Positions 24,099 to 33,917 are shown, counted from the stretch's first letter. The stretch: DNA of 64,000 nucleotides from Candidatus Aminicenantota bacterium (GCA_026393835.1 JAPKZK010000038.1:1-64000), one strand, 5' to 3'. A program made the numbers and translations. Notes: generated from the sequence alone by a model not told the origin.

Positions 24099-25538
24099 AT
24101 GAAAGAGAAGATACTAATCATCGATGACGACAAAGAATATGCCAATGCCCTTGCCTATTCGTTTAAAAAGGAGTTTGAAACCCTGACGGCTGAAAACAGG
24201 GCGGAAGCCATGGAGTTACTCTCCTTCAAAGTGGATGCCGTTTTATTGGACATTAATTTTTCGGAAGAGTTGAGTTCCGGCGATACCTCTGGGTTTGCCA
24301 TTTTGGAAGCAATAAGGGAGCGCTACGTTCTTCTTCCCATTATTATGATCAGCGGTTACGAAGCCCCTGAAATCATTATCGATGCCTTCAGGAAAGGGGC
24401 CAGCGACTATGTCATCAAAGGAAAAGTCAATGTTAAAGAGTTGGAAATCCTGGTTCAGCGACACCTTGAAAAAAACAGGAGAATCCAGGCAACGGTTAAA
24501 GGCGGCGATAATACCCAATTCATAACTACCTCATCCGGGAGTCAGGCCTTAAAAGAAGAATTGGCAAAGATCGCGCCATATGATACCACTGTCCTGGTAA
24601 CCGGGGAAACCGGGGTAGGCAAGGAAGTGGTGGCCCATTATATTCATCAGCTATCTCCCCGGAGAAACCGGCCTTTTATACCGGTTAACCTGTCTGCACT
24701 GCCCGCCAATCTCTTGGAACCGGAACTTTTCGGCTACCGCAAAGGGGCCTTCACCGATGCCCGGACAGACCGGAAAGGATATTTTGAAGTGGCAAACTAT
24801 AGCACCTTGTTCCTTGATGAAATCGGGGAACTGCCTAAAGAGGTACAGGTTAAGATTTTACGTTTCCTGGAAGATAAGACCGTTTACCCCCTTGGCAGTA
24901 CAAAAGGTGTACCGGTAGACATCCGCTTGATCTGCGCTACCAATAAAAATCTTAAGGAAGAGATTAATAAAGGAAATTTCAGGGAAGACCTCTACTTCAG
25001 GATCAAAGTGTATGAGATTTTAATTCCTCCGTTGAGAGAAAGAAAAGAAGATATCCGTGGCTTAGCGGACTATTTTCTCAAAAATTTTTCCGGGAAAAAC
25101 ATTCGAAGTGCGACCGCCATTACCGATGACGCCATGGAGCTATTGTTATCACATCCCTGGAAAGGCAATGTACGGGAACTTCGCAATGTACTGGAAGCCG
25201 CTTTATTAAAGGCGGATATGGAAGATTCAAGCCAAATTACAGTGAAACATCTCCCTTTTGAGATACAACAAAATACGGACAAATCTGTGCAAGCGCCCTT
25301 AACTCTTTACAAGGGGATTGAAGTTGAGAAAGAAATGAACCGCCTATTCGTGGGATTGGCGGAAAAGGCCCTTGCCGAGACAGTGGGAAATAAAAAAGAA
25401 GCGGCAATGCTATTAGGTCTAAAAGATGACGAAGCACTCCGCTACAAGATAAAGACCATTCATAAGAATTATCCTGATCTTTTGGAAGATAAAATGTTTA
25501 TCCGTAAATCCTATGGATACATGAACGAAAGGGGTTAA
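24099..25538 (+). CDS. Sigma-54-type response regulator (NtrC family)
   Basis: A 479-residue activator. The receiver (1-125) has LIIDDDKEYA, phospho-Asp in AVLLDINFSE and Lys in YVIKGK. The AAA+ domain (~150-375) has Walker A GETGVGKE, ELFGYRKGAFTDA, Walker B-like LFLDEIGELP and the arginine-finger region FREDLYFRI. The C-terminus has a Fis-like HTH region (TVGNKKEAAMLLGL). The sigma-54 contact loop reads GAFTDA, not GAFTGA, which may alter contact with sigma-54. ATG 24099 follows repeat sequence without a clear SD. It is the likely transcriptional output of this locus. Confidence 0.92.
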   Translation: MKEKILIIDDDKEYANALAYSFKKEFETLTAENRAEAMELLSFKVDAVLLDINFSEELSSGDTSGFAILEAIRERYVLLPIIMISGYEAPEIIIDAFRKGASDYVIKGKVNVKELEILVQRHLEKNRRIQATVKGGDNTQFITTSSGSQALKEELAKIAPYDTTVLVTGETGVGKEVVAHYIHQLSPRRNRPFIPVNLSALPANLLEPELFGYRKGAFTDARTDRKGYFEVANYSTLFLDEIGELPKEVQVKILRFLEDKTVYPLGSTKGVPVDIRLICATNKNLKEEINKGNFREDLYFRIKVYEILIPPLRERKEDIRGLADYFLKNFSGKNIRSATAITDDAMELLLSHPWKGNVRELRNVLEAALLKADMEDSSQITVKHLPFEIQQNTDKSVQAPLTLYKGIEVEKEMNRLFVGLAEKALAETVGNKKEAAMLLGLKDDEALRYKIKTIHKNYPDLLEDKMFIRKSYGYMNERG

Positions 25539-25544
25539 TGGATC

Positions 25545-26852
25545 ATGACGACAGATCAAAAAAAAGCGATTTTAAGATTACCGTTAATTGGAAGATTTGA
25601 GAGAATAGATATTCTTGATACAGTAGGTAAAATAGTGGAACTTGACAGCCATGATAAGGAAGTGCATAAAGTTCTTCAAAACTTCGAGCTGGCATTGGGA
25701 GACTATCTACTGGATTCAGGGGAATATCAAAAGATACTTGATCTTTTATTCCCGAATCTGGAAAAGGCCGATGTTAAAGAATTATTCAATTGGAGTATAA
25801 GCGACTTCCCGTTGTTTTTATGGGGCTTTGCTAAATCTAGCAGCGAATCAAATTTTCCAGGCAATAAAAAAAATGAGAAAGAACGACTTTCATCTGGCTG
25901 GTCAGCACTAATGCTGGAGTTGGGAGAGTTTAAACTGGACGAACAGTTTAAGGAACTTAAAAATGAAATTAACTATTTGATGCAATACTTTTGTGGAAAA
26001 CGAAATGAATATTCAGTTCTATATGCAATGTTCGAAGATAATATGGAAATAATAAATAAAATCTGGGAAAGGATTTTAGGTGATGATATATGTCTAATTT
26101 TCATCGATGACGAAGTGGATTTTGATAAAAGATGGGGGATTGGACATGTTAACAAAATAGAACGAGATAAATCAGACTTCAAAAAATTTAAAACCAGCCC
26201 AACAGAGAATAACAAGATTTGGATTAACCCGGTATTAAAAGATAAAGATGAAAAAGTGAAATTTGGCTATAATAGGGATTTAACCAGGGACAAGGTTATT
26301 GAAATTATAAATCAAAAATGCGCAGAAAAAACAGGAGGTAAATTACCTGTTCTGATTATCGATTTGCTCTACCTGGATGAAGAATGTATCAATAAAATAG
26401 AAGGCGATAACCTGATTCGAGATTTACGCAAGGAATTTCCAGGTGGGCATGAACGAGAAATGACGCCGTTAATAGTTGGATTTACGGGTGGGAAATCCCC
26501 CTTTGTCATTAACAGCGCGGTCAAGGCAGGGGCCGATATCGTCATTATGAAAGAAAGAGGCGAAACCATTGAAATACCAAATGCTCACGGTAGCGGAAAT
26601 CCCGGGGGATTATTCGACCTACTCTGGGCGCTATCCCAAAATATCTCCCGTTGGCGTTTCCTGGAAAAATACAAAAAATTCGCAGAGAATGAATTTAAAA
26701 CAGATAAACACTTTTACCGGCCAGTATTGGAACGGCTCTTTCTTTCCATTGAAAATGAATCGCCTTTTTGGAGAAAGTACTTAAGCGATTGGCAAAGAGA
26801 TATAGAAAATTTACGGTTACAAGCGATTTTAAAGAGTAATTCCCATGAGTGA
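25545..26852 (+). CDS. Protein with a divergent, insertion-bearing receiver domain
   Basis: 435 residues. After a helical N-terminal region (1-175), residues ~180-345 read as a receiver domain stretched by a long insertion. They show CLIFIDDEVDFD (acidic pair), PVLIIDLLYLDEE (acceptor-type Asp), PLIVGFTGG (Thr) and ADIVIMKERGE (Lys). The helical C-terminal tail includes an N-P-G-G turn. It starts 6 bp after the sigma-54 regulator and overlaps the next gene by 8 bp. I infer a phosphorylatable response-regulator-like protein; the output is unknown. Confidence 0.65.
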   Translation: MTTDQKKAILRLPLIGRFERIDILDTVGKIVELDSHDKEVHKVLQNFELALGDYLLDSGEYQKILDLLFPNLEKADVKELFNWSISDFPLFLWGFAKSSSESNFPGNKKNEKERLSSGWSALMLELGEFKLDEQFKELKNEINYLMQYFCGKRNEYSVLYAMFEDNMEIINKIWERILGDDICLIFIDDEVDFDKRWGIGHVNKIERDKSDFKKFKTSPTENNKIWINPVLKDKDEKVKFGYNRDLTRDKVIEIINQKCAEKTGGKLPVLIIDLLYLDEECINKIEGDNLIRDLRKEFPGGHEREMTPLIVGFTGGKSPFVINSAVKAGADIVIMKERGETIEIPNAHGSGNPGGLFDLLWALSQNISRWRFLEKYKKFAENEFKTDKHFYRPVLERLFLSIENESPFWRKYLSDWQRDIENLRLQAILKSNSHE

Positions 26853-27522
26853 TTGGCAGGAATTTTTTATCCGGAAATCTTTTCAAACCTTTGACCATTT
26901 CCAGGAAGAAGTCGAGGAAAGAATCGATATCGCCCGTAGTTTTTTGAAATATCTTGATCAAGCGGGCCTGAAGGATGGCGAGGATATTTCTCAATCTATA
27001 AAAGAAATACAAGAATGGGTCGAAACCTCCAGTTATTCCAGCTTTTCCATTAACTGCCTCTACTTTTACCGGTGGCTGATTGCAAAAGGGTATGAGGATT
27101 TTGAAGATAGTGAAATCGATTTGTTTTTTAAATTTCTTGATACTGTAGGTGTAACGGACTTTGCCGCCACACAGGTTAATTGGGGCGTTACTTTCCTGGT
27201 AAGAGGGAATTTAGACGGGAGTATTGAGCATTTCTGGGAAAATAATATCTTCAAATATTTCAGTTTAACCCAAAAGGACCTGTTTACGTTTAATCAGTTG
27301 ATAAACCATTTTATGGTATATCACATCGGCTTGAAACAGCTTATAAACGATGAAGAGAAGGAGTTAACAGAGACTCAATATGTTGTTTTAAATAATTATA
27401 TGACCCTGGTGAACCGGTTTCCACAATTGGAGGAGGTCTTCGGTGTCATCATAGAAAAGGATGTTTTCAGGGTTTATAGCCTTTTGAGAAATGAAGAAAA
27501 GAAAAGAGAGAAAAACAAATGA
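26845..27522 (+). CDS. Hypothetical helical protein
   Basis: 225 residues, largely helical, with many acidic and aromatic residues and no membrane segment or recognised motif. It overlaps the receiver protein by 8 bp and the following membrane protein by 4 bp, so it is tightly coupled within the locus. It could be an adaptor between the cytoplasmic receiver and the membrane protein, judged by position only. Confidence 0.65.
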   Translation: MSDWQEFFIRKSFQTFDHFQEEVEERIDIARSFLKYLDQAGLKDGEDISQSIKEIQEWVETSSYSSFSINCLYFYRWLIAKGYEDFEDSEIDLFFKFLDTVGVTDFAATQVNWGVTFLVRGNLDGSIEHFWENNIFKYFSLTQKDLFTFNQLINHFMVYHIGLKQLINDEEKELTETQYVVLNNYMTLVNRFPQLEEVFGVIIEKDVFRVYSLLRNEEKKREKNK

Positions 27523-28676
27523 ACAGAACCCCTACTTTTGTCCAGGACCGGCTCAAAGAAATTCTGATGAAGCGTTACGCCGTAGAGAAAGTCGTCGGCA
27601 TTAAAAAATTACTCGGCGGTGTTCTTTCTACTGTAATCTCGTTTGCACTCTTCCAATTCACCTGGATTCTCATTGCATCCCATACACTTACCCTATTCCA
27701 TAGAATTGTCCTGGAAATCGCCGTTATTTCGGCGCTTGCCCTGTTCTGGCGCAACACCTGGAACGTTGTGGGTAAACTTATCCCCAAATTTGTCTGGATA
27801 GGGTTGTTGGGATGGTTCTTCATTGCCGCCAATATCATTCCCGGCTTAATGATCAACGACAATTGGAAGCCTCCGGCCTCAGGTCAACCGACAAAACAGG
27901 AGGAGACTAAAAAAAACAATATCCACAGTTACTCCATGCCCGTTACACGGTTTGCAAGCATCGATGAAAGGGCTATCAATCCCACCGATGAGGAAAGCTT
28001 TAACGAGGCGTTTCATAATTATATCGAAATTTTCATCGTTCCCGCTGCGTGCCCGATTCCTTTGCACATGATGTCCCGTTGCGCACCGGAGCCTGATACG
28101 AGTCGCAAAATTGCCGCTTCCGACTTGTTTAAGTTTTTCCGGTACAGTTTGATATTACTGGCTTTTATCCTGTTCAGCGATATATTTTTCTCCGTATCGA
28201 TTTATAAACAGCGGTATACCAAGGCCAAATGGCTTTACCGGATTTTTTCCGAACACGCAACGAAAAAGGAAAAAAACGTCTATTGGAAATTGCTTCTTTT
28301 TAGTTTCCTATTGATCATTCTTTCCGTGCTTTCTTTGAATTATTTCCTTTTATTCTGGGTACTCTCTATTTTGACCACCGTATTTATCTTCAGGTGGGAG
28401 ATACAACAGCGGGGCCAAAATCATAAATCACTGTCGCGGGCAGTATTATTTGTTTTTTTGACTCAAATCTTCTCGGCTCTTTCCGGGATGATATTGTTTC
28501 TGACAATGGTCCCGGTTTATACGTTTATCCATAAGGACTACATGGTATTCAATATATATGACTCCATTGTCCTGGGTTGGGCGATCATATTAGGTTCATC
28601 GGTCACCGTATTATTGGGGATTGTCACCCAGGTAATCTGGTCCGGCAGACGGATGACAGAGGAGTTGAAAGATTGA
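27519..28676 (+). CDS. Polytopic membrane protein, unknown function
   Basis: 385 residues with about eight hydrophobic segments, near 34-52, 58-76, 90-108, 200-220, 245-265, 268-287, 305-330 and 340-370. A hydrophilic loop at ~110-195 contains two or three cysteines (AACPIPLHMMSRCAPE). It overlaps the preceding gene by 4 bp and has no recognised family. As the first membrane protein after the cytoplasmic signalling genes, it may be the sensor or target of the locus. Confidence 0.7.
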   Translation: MNRTPTFVQDRLKEILMKRYAVEKVVGIKKLLGGVLSTVISFALFQFTWILIASHTLTLFHRIVLEIAVISALALFWRNTWNVVGKLIPKFVWIGLLGWFFIAANIIPGLMINDNWKPPASGQPTKQEETKKNNIHSYSMPVTRFASIDERAINPTDEESFNEAFHNYIEIFIVPAACPIPLHMMSRCAPEPDTSRKIAASDLFKFFRYSLILLAFILFSDIFFSVSIYKQRYTKAKWLYRIFSEHATKKEKNVYWKLLLFSFLLIILSVLSLNYFLLFWVLSILTTVFIFRWEIQQRGQNHKSLSRAVLFVFLTQIFSALSGMILFLTMVPVYTFIHKDYMVFNIYDSIVLGWAIILGSSVTVLLGIVTQVIWSGRRMTEELKD

Positions 28677-28692
28677 CACATAGGAGGTTCAA

Positions 28693-29160
28693 ATGCAAGG
28701 AATAATCGGTACCTTTTTAGGTTTTTTGATTTCCTTTTTGGTGAGTATCCTGTTACTAAATCAACCCGGCGCATTTCAGAAAGTGCCGGATCTGCTTAAG
28801 CAGCCGATTTACATCGTTTTTATCATCGTGGGAACGTTGGCCGGTATGCTGGTGGGGTATTTCAGTAAAGCCATGCGCTTTGCCAACGACAATCTGAAAA
28901 AAGAATCCGGCAAAGAAGGAGAACCGGCAACAACCATACAGTTCAATGATTCATTGGCAGATACCATCGTAACGGTGACCGGCATTTTTTATGGCCTCAT
29001 TGTAGTCCTGTTAAAAAGTTGGTGGCATTACTTTTTTATAGTTCCGGTTTTACTGCTCTGGTTTCTCTTTAGGAAGAGTGTATTTAAAGGAAAAATTTTT
29101 CAAATCGGCCAGATAACAACAAAGCCAGCGGAAACGGCTGAAAAAAAGCCGGAAGAATAG
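28693..29160 (+). CDS. Small membrane protein, unknown function
   Basis: 155 residues with four predicted helices, near 4-24, 38-57, 92-108 and 112-128. A charged loop lies between helices two and three, and the tail is Lys/Glu-rich. ATG 28693 has a strong SD ('taggagg'), 16 bp after the previous membrane gene. It is the last gene of the co-directional block, and repeat sequence follows at once. Possible partner subunit of the upstream membrane protein. Confidence 0.7.
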   Translation: MQGIIGTFLGFLISFLVSILLLNQPGAFQKVPDLLKQPIYIVFIIVGTLAGMLVGYFSKAMRFANDNLKKESGKEGEPATTIQFNDSLADTIVTVTGIFYGLIVVLLKSWWHYFFIVPVLLLWFLFRKSVFKGKIFQIGQITTKPAETAEKKPEE

Positions 29161-29186
29161 TCATTTACGAATAAAAAAAAGTTTGT

Positions 29187-29217
29187 ACCTCTGCGGCCTC
29201 TGCGCCCTCTGCGGTAA
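29187..29217. repeat. Half-unit of the 'accgcagag' repeat (inverted arm)
   Basis: 'ctctgcggcctctgcgccct' followed by 'ctgcggtaaa' is the inverted arm alone, 26 bp after the stop of the membrane protein. Confidence 0.8.
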
Positions 29218-29484
29218 AAATAATCCCTACGACCAATATATCTCCAGAAAAAAAATTTTTTTTGTGGACATTTTCTCGAAGTTATGCTACCATTTTATCA
29301 TGATAGCGATATATTATTTCGACAGGGCGACAGTTTGTCTTGACAATCGATTTTTCCGGTCAGACAAATTCCATCCTCTGAAAAATAAAGAGGTTCCTCT
29401 CGAATACATCGATATCATCTCTTCCCCAAAAATAGACTCACCCTTAAAAATTCATTCCGCGGTAGCGGACTCCCATGGTTTCCC

Positions 29485-29950
29485 ATCGGATATTGACAGA
29501 TTACCAACGGATATTGGTTCCTTCCCGTCGGATATTGACAGATTACCAACGGATATTGTTTCCTTCCCAACGGATATTGACAGATTACCAACGGATATTG
29601 ATTCCTTCCCATCGGATATTGACAGATTACCAACGGATATTGATTCCTTCCCAACGGATATTGACAGATTACCAACGGATATTGATTCCTTCCCGCCGGA
29701 TAATGACAGATTACCAACGGATATTGATTCCTTCCCATCGGATATTGGTTCCTTCCCGCCGGATATTGACAGATTACCAACGGATATTGGTTCCTTCCCG
29801 CCGGATATTGACAGATTACCAACGGATATTGATTCCTTCCCATCGGATATTGACAGATTACCAACGGATATTGGTTCCTTCCCATCGGATATTGACAGAT
29901 TACCAACGGATATTGATTCCTTCCCATCGGATATTGACAGATTACCAACG
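29485..29950. repeat. Minisatellite of ~22 copies of a 21-bp unit
   Basis: Units all begin near 'cggatattg' and mostly alternate between endings 'acagattaccaa' and 'attccttcccat', giving a 42-bp higher-order period broken once near 29740. Two frames on each strand stay open because the unit is a multiple of three without stops. A frame from ATG 29300 would encode heptads SDIDRLP/TDIDSFP, but it lacks an SD and a recognisable domain. The array ends about 65 bp before the gene at 30017. The stretch 29217-29485 holds nothing else I can support. Confidence 0.92.
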
Positions 29951-30016
29951 GACAGTCCGTCGCCCCGGTTTGAGTCAAATAAATCATATAAAAAAAACGA
30001 AAAATGGAGGTAAAAC

Positions 30017-30760
30017 ATGGCTTGTTGGACAAGAAAACTAATGGAAACTCTTCTAAAAAGAGCAAGAAGAGCAATCACCAATGCCATCGCAACCCTGGAT
30101 ATCAAAGAGAAAGTGCTGAAATTCGGGTATAACGATGAAAAACTGAATGCGGGCCTCGCTTTGTATAAAAAAGCTCAGTCGCTGTACATTGCCCGGAAAA
30201 CAAAATGGGGCCTGCAGCTCGCTGCTACCAAAAACCTGGTGGACATGATCGATGCCGTCTATGTCTATTATATGGAGTATGCGAAACTGGTCAGGAAACG
30301 GCTGAAAAGAAACAAAGAAGCATTGACTATCCTCGGCTTAACCGGCAAGCGCAAGCTTTCCCTCTCCGGCTTATTGACCCAGGCGATGCTTTTTTTCCAG
30401 AACCTGAAAGATAACCAGGAGCTGTTTGCACAAGTAACAGACCTTGGTATTACCCCGGAGGTATTGCAAGCCGGCCTGGATAAATTGGCCGCCCTGGAAG
30501 GCGAAGATGAATTCCATGAATCGGTCAAAGGCGAAGCCCAGGACCTTACGGTTGAACGCAATAAAATCTTTACCGAACTGAACGACTGGATGTCGGAATT
30601 TGAAACGGCCTGCCGCAGCGCCCTGAAAGATACCCCGCAGCGCCTCGAAATTCTCGGCTTTATCGAATACTCCGAAGGCTATAAACCGGCCTCCTCTTCC
30701 ACCGAAGACGAGAATACCGATACCAACACGACCCCACCGGCGCCAGTACCTGCGAACTAA
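30017..30760 (+). CDS. Hypothetical helical protein
   Basis: A 247-residue, Lys/Arg-rich, mostly helical protein with a disordered acidic and Pro-rich tail (STEDENTDTNTTPPAPVPAN). It has an excellent SD ('ggaggt', 7 nt before ATG 30017). There is no signal peptide, membrane segment or family I recognise. It stands alone between the minisatellite and a repeat-filled spacer, so its promoter must lie in or just after the array. Confidence 0.75.
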   Translation: MACWTRKLMETLLKRARRAITNAIATLDIKEKVLKFGYNDEKLNAGLALYKKAQSLYIARKTKWGLQLAATKNLVDMIDAVYVYYMEYAKLVRKRLKRNKEALTILGLTGKRKLSLSGLLTQAMLFFQNLKDNQELFAQVTDLGITPEVLQAGLDKLAALEGEDEFHESVKGEAQDLTVERNKIFTELNDWMSEFETACRSALKDTPQRLEILGFIEYSEGYKPASSSTEDENTDTNTTPPAPVPAN

Positions 30761-30774
30761 AGGGTAAAAAGATA

Positions 30775-30935
<161 letters not shown>

Positions 30936-32238
30936 AAATATACTTTCCCACCATGTCTTCCATTCTCTCCTCATGCTCCATGATCGATTGCACCAACTTA
31001 AACTGCCTACGACACCGGTCCAGGTTGTGCCCCTCCCGGTGAACCTTAAAATAGGTATCCCCCAACAAATAATCCGTTAAAAAACGTACCCCAATGATCT
31101 GCGTCATCATCTTCGTACTAAAAACCAGGCAACTACGCTCGGTTTCCGTCAGGATACCCCCGGCAGCGGCTAAAAAACCTTTCAAAATGGCTTCAAACCG
31201 CGACATATCGACCCTGATTCGCGCCGCATCCGCTTCATCCTCAGCCGCGGAACTGAGCGTGGAACGGGCCAGGTCCCCAAAATCGTACAGCGATAACCCC
31301 GGCATCACGGTATCCAGGTCGATCACACAAACCCCTTCCCCGGTGGTTTCATCCAACAGCACATTATTCACCTTGGTGTCATTGTGGGTCGCGCGCAGCG
31401 GGATTTTCCCTTCCTTCACCAGGTCCGGTAAGAGGTCAAATAACCCCGCGTGGGCCAACGCGAAATCGATCTCGGGCCGGGCCGCTTGCGCACGGTTATA
31501 TGGGTCGCCGGCCAATGCCTTTTGAAACGCTGCCAGCCGTTTTTGTCCGTCATGAAACCCGGGGATGGTTTCATGCAGCGGCGGATCGGGGAAATCACGC
31601 AGCATCTCCAGGAAACCGCCGAACATTCGCGCCGCCTCGAAAGCCTGCCCGGGAGAACCAAGGGAATCATAACTCCCGGCCTTTTCAATATAATCGTAGA
31701 ACCTCCAATAATCCCCTTCCGGGTCGCGAAAATATGGGGAACCGTCATGGGCAAGAATAACCCGCAGCGCCCGGCGCGAAATATCCTGTACACCCCGCGC
31801 CTCCAGCTTCCGCCGGATATGCCGCGTAACGCGGACAATGTTTTCCATCATGGCCGGCGGATCGGGAAACACATGCCGGTTGATGCGCTGCAAGATATAC
31901 GATACGTTAAGACCGGCCCGTTGAAACTGCGCCAGGTACGTATCATTAATATGGCCCGAACCGGCGGGCCGGGCGTTTAAAAATTCACCCTCGACCCGGA
32001 ACTGCTTTAATACCCATGAAACATCGCTCATACGGAAACTCCTTTTTTAAGAATCCAATATACATTGTTTCCCGGTTGATTGCAAGGAGTTCTCACCGGG
32101 ACAAAAATCGAAGCGTTGAAGCAGATATTTATGAATCATTTGTGAAAATTTCACCTTGCGCAGCATTATTTGATGCTTATTTTTAGCGATTTGATAGTAA
32201 TAGACTCACATAATCTTTATATTTTTAGACTAAGATAG

Positions 32239-32267
32239 TTGACAGGCTGGAATTTTTATATTATACT
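32239..32267 (+). promoter_or_regulatory. Sigma-70 promoter of the hsp20 gene
   Basis: TTGACA (32239-32244) and TATACT (32262-32267) are exactly 17 nt apart, 42 nt before the hsp20 start. It is a housekeeping-type promoter; no CIRCE inverted repeat was seen. Confidence 0.8.
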
Positions 32268-32308
32268 ATGACCGTAAAAATCAAAAAAAGATTTTAAAGG
32301 AGGTTAAA

Positions 32309-32758
32309 ATGAGTATAGTAAGATTTCACAAACCGTTTGGTAGTATGGTAGATATGTATGACAGGATCAACAAGCTTTTTGAAGAGGATTTAATGGGCCA
32401 GGACAAAGAGACCCAACTCTCTTCACGCTGCTGGAACCCGGCCGCGGATATTTACGAAACCAGGGATGACTTTGTATTCAAAGTCGAACTGCCGGGAATC
32501 TCCAGGGAAGATATCAAAGTGGAACTGACCGGCGATAATCTCAGCATCAAAGGCGAACGGAAAGAGGAAACAGAAGTTAAAAAAGAAGAATACCACCGGG
32601 TTGAACGCTACTGCGGCAGCTTCACCAGGAGCTTCCGGCTTCCCAAAAACGCGGACGGTCAAAATATGAAGGCGGCAATGAAAGAAGGAATACTGGAATT
32701 GAGAATCCCTAAAATGGAAGAAACCAAACCCAAAGCCATTCCCATTGATGTCGCGTAA
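32309..32758 (+). CDS. Hsp20 family small heat-shock protein
   Basis: A 149-residue ATP-independent chaperone that holds unfolding proteins. The alpha-crystallin domain spans ~42-135, with the typical PAADIYETRDDFVFKVELPG start, GERKEE, the RSFRLPKNAD strand and MKEGILELRIPK. The C-terminal I-x-I-type anchor is AIPIDV. It is monocistronic, with a strong SD ('aaaggaggt'), a sigma-70 promoter upstream and a terminator downstream. Confidence 0.95.
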   Translation: MSIVRFHKPFGSMVDMYDRINKLFEEDLMGQDKETQLSSRCWNPAADIYETRDDFVFKVELPGISREDIKVELTGDNLSIKGERKEETEVKKEEYHRVERYCGSFTRSFRLPKNADGQNMKAAMKEGILELRIPKMEETKPKAIPIDVA

Positions 32759-32782
32759 ATAGCCGCGAGCGGCAAGCTCAAG

Positions 32783-32813
32783 AAAAGGGCAGCCTAACAA
32801 CTGCCCTTTTTTT
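32783..32813 (+). terminator. Rho-independent terminator after hsp20
   Basis: AAAAGGGCAG (32783-32792), an 8-nt loop and CTGCCCTTTT (32801-32810) are followed by more T. It is the clearest intrinsic terminator in the window. Confidence 0.9.
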
Positions 32814-32884
32814 ATTTAGTTTACTTCGACAACTGCTCTTTTTAGAAAAGGGGCTTGATAAGATGAACCGAAATACTCCACGAT

Positions 32885-33727
32885 TCAGTTATTATTAATG
32901 CCGGCAATAAACTCATTTATTTCTCTTGTGTATGCTTCCCTGGAATCCAGTATCGCATCATTGTGGGAACCGTGTATTTCCAGGAACCGTTTGGGTGGGT
33001 TGGCTGCGTAGTAAAGAGATTTTCCCATGAAGAAAGGGACGACCCTATCATCCGGGCTGTGGATAATGAGAACGGGGCAGTGAACTTTTTTTAAATTATT
33101 CATGGAATTGTAGCGGTGCCTGACCAGCAGGCGGATGGGCAGGTAAGGGTAATACAGTTTCCCCATCTCGGTCATGGAGGTAAAAGAGCCTTCGACGATG
33201 AGGGCTTTGGGTGCGACTTTTCCTGCCAGGTAAGTTGCCACGGCGCCGCCCAGGGAATGGCCGCTAATGATGATATCTCCCGGTTCGGTTCCCATTTCTT
33301 CCACCAGGTAGTTCCAGGCGGCTTCCGCATCTTTATAAGTGCCTTTTTCCGAAGGCGATCCTTTACTTTTGCCGTAGCCCCGATAATCGAAAATAAAGAG
33401 GCTGATACCCATATTATGATAAATTTTAATCGTGTCGATGCGGTCGGAAATGTTCCCGGAATTGCCGTGGCAGTGTAAGGCCGTTGCCCAGGGTTCTTCG
33501 GCGGGAATAAACCAGGCGTTAAGAATCACTCCGTCTTTGGTTTTAAAGAAGATTTCCCGGTACTCAAGTTTCGCCCGGCTGGGTGTGCCTTCCATCTTCC
33601 GCCTGGGCATGTATACGAGGTACGGATGGATATACAAAATCCTGAGGGCCATCATGATATATATTGCCACTGCCAGGAATACGACGATTGCCACTAAACG
33701 GGTTACAAAAAAAACGAGAAAGTCCAT
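32885..33727 (-). CDS. Alpha/beta hydrolase, probably membrane-anchored
   Basis: A 280-residue serine hydrolase. An N-terminal hydrophobic helix (~3-26) anchors it to the inner membrane. The nucleophile elbow is GHSLGGAVA near residue 146. The acid is in HSPDDRVVP and the His in HGSHNDAI. The order fits the BEM46-like/peptidase S9-type family. The substrate is unknown, probably an ester, peptide or lipid. It stands alone on the minus strand between hsp20 and the DUF262 gene. Confidence 0.88.
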   Translation of the reverse strand: MDFLVFFVTRLVAIVVFLAVAIYIMMALRILYIHPYLVYMPRRKMEGTPSRAKLEYREIFFKTKDGVILNAWFIPAEEPWATALHCHGNSGNISDRIDTIKIYHNMGISLFIFDYRGYGKSKGSPSEKGTYKDAEAAWNYLVEEMGTEPGDIIISGHSLGGAVATYLAGKVAPKALIVEGSFTSMTEMGKLYYPYLPIRLLVRHRYNSMNNLKKVHCPVLIIHSPDDRVVPFFMGKSLYYAANPPKRFLEIHGSHNDAILDSREAYTREINEFIAGINNN

Positions 33728-33888
33728 TACAATACCTCACCGGGGAAATAAGAAATATTATTATACTTGAAATCGATTGTTTTGTCACAGGGTTAAAGGC
33801 GAAAAAAACATACCCGGTAGAAATTCACCCTGTAGACTTTCGGAGGAGGTCTGTCGTGTGTTCAATAAAAAAATTTCATTACAAACTC

Positions 33889-33917
33889 TTGATTTCAGTG
33901 GCAAAATCTATTATAGT
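33889..33917 (+). promoter_or_regulatory. Sigma-70 promoter of the DUF262-AAA operon
   Basis: TTGATT (33889-33894) and TATAGT (33912-33917) are separated by 17 nt. The SD 'aaggag' and ATG 33950 follow. Confidence 0.7.

Noticed and set aside
29485..29950. CRISPR array
   Set aside because: Tandem 21-bp units without unique spacers.
29300..30013. Open frame encoding SDIDRLP/TDIDSFP heptads
   Set aside because: Two frames on each strand are open simply because the 21-bp unit lacks stops. There is no SD and no non-repeat domain. Kept as a minisatellite, not a gene.
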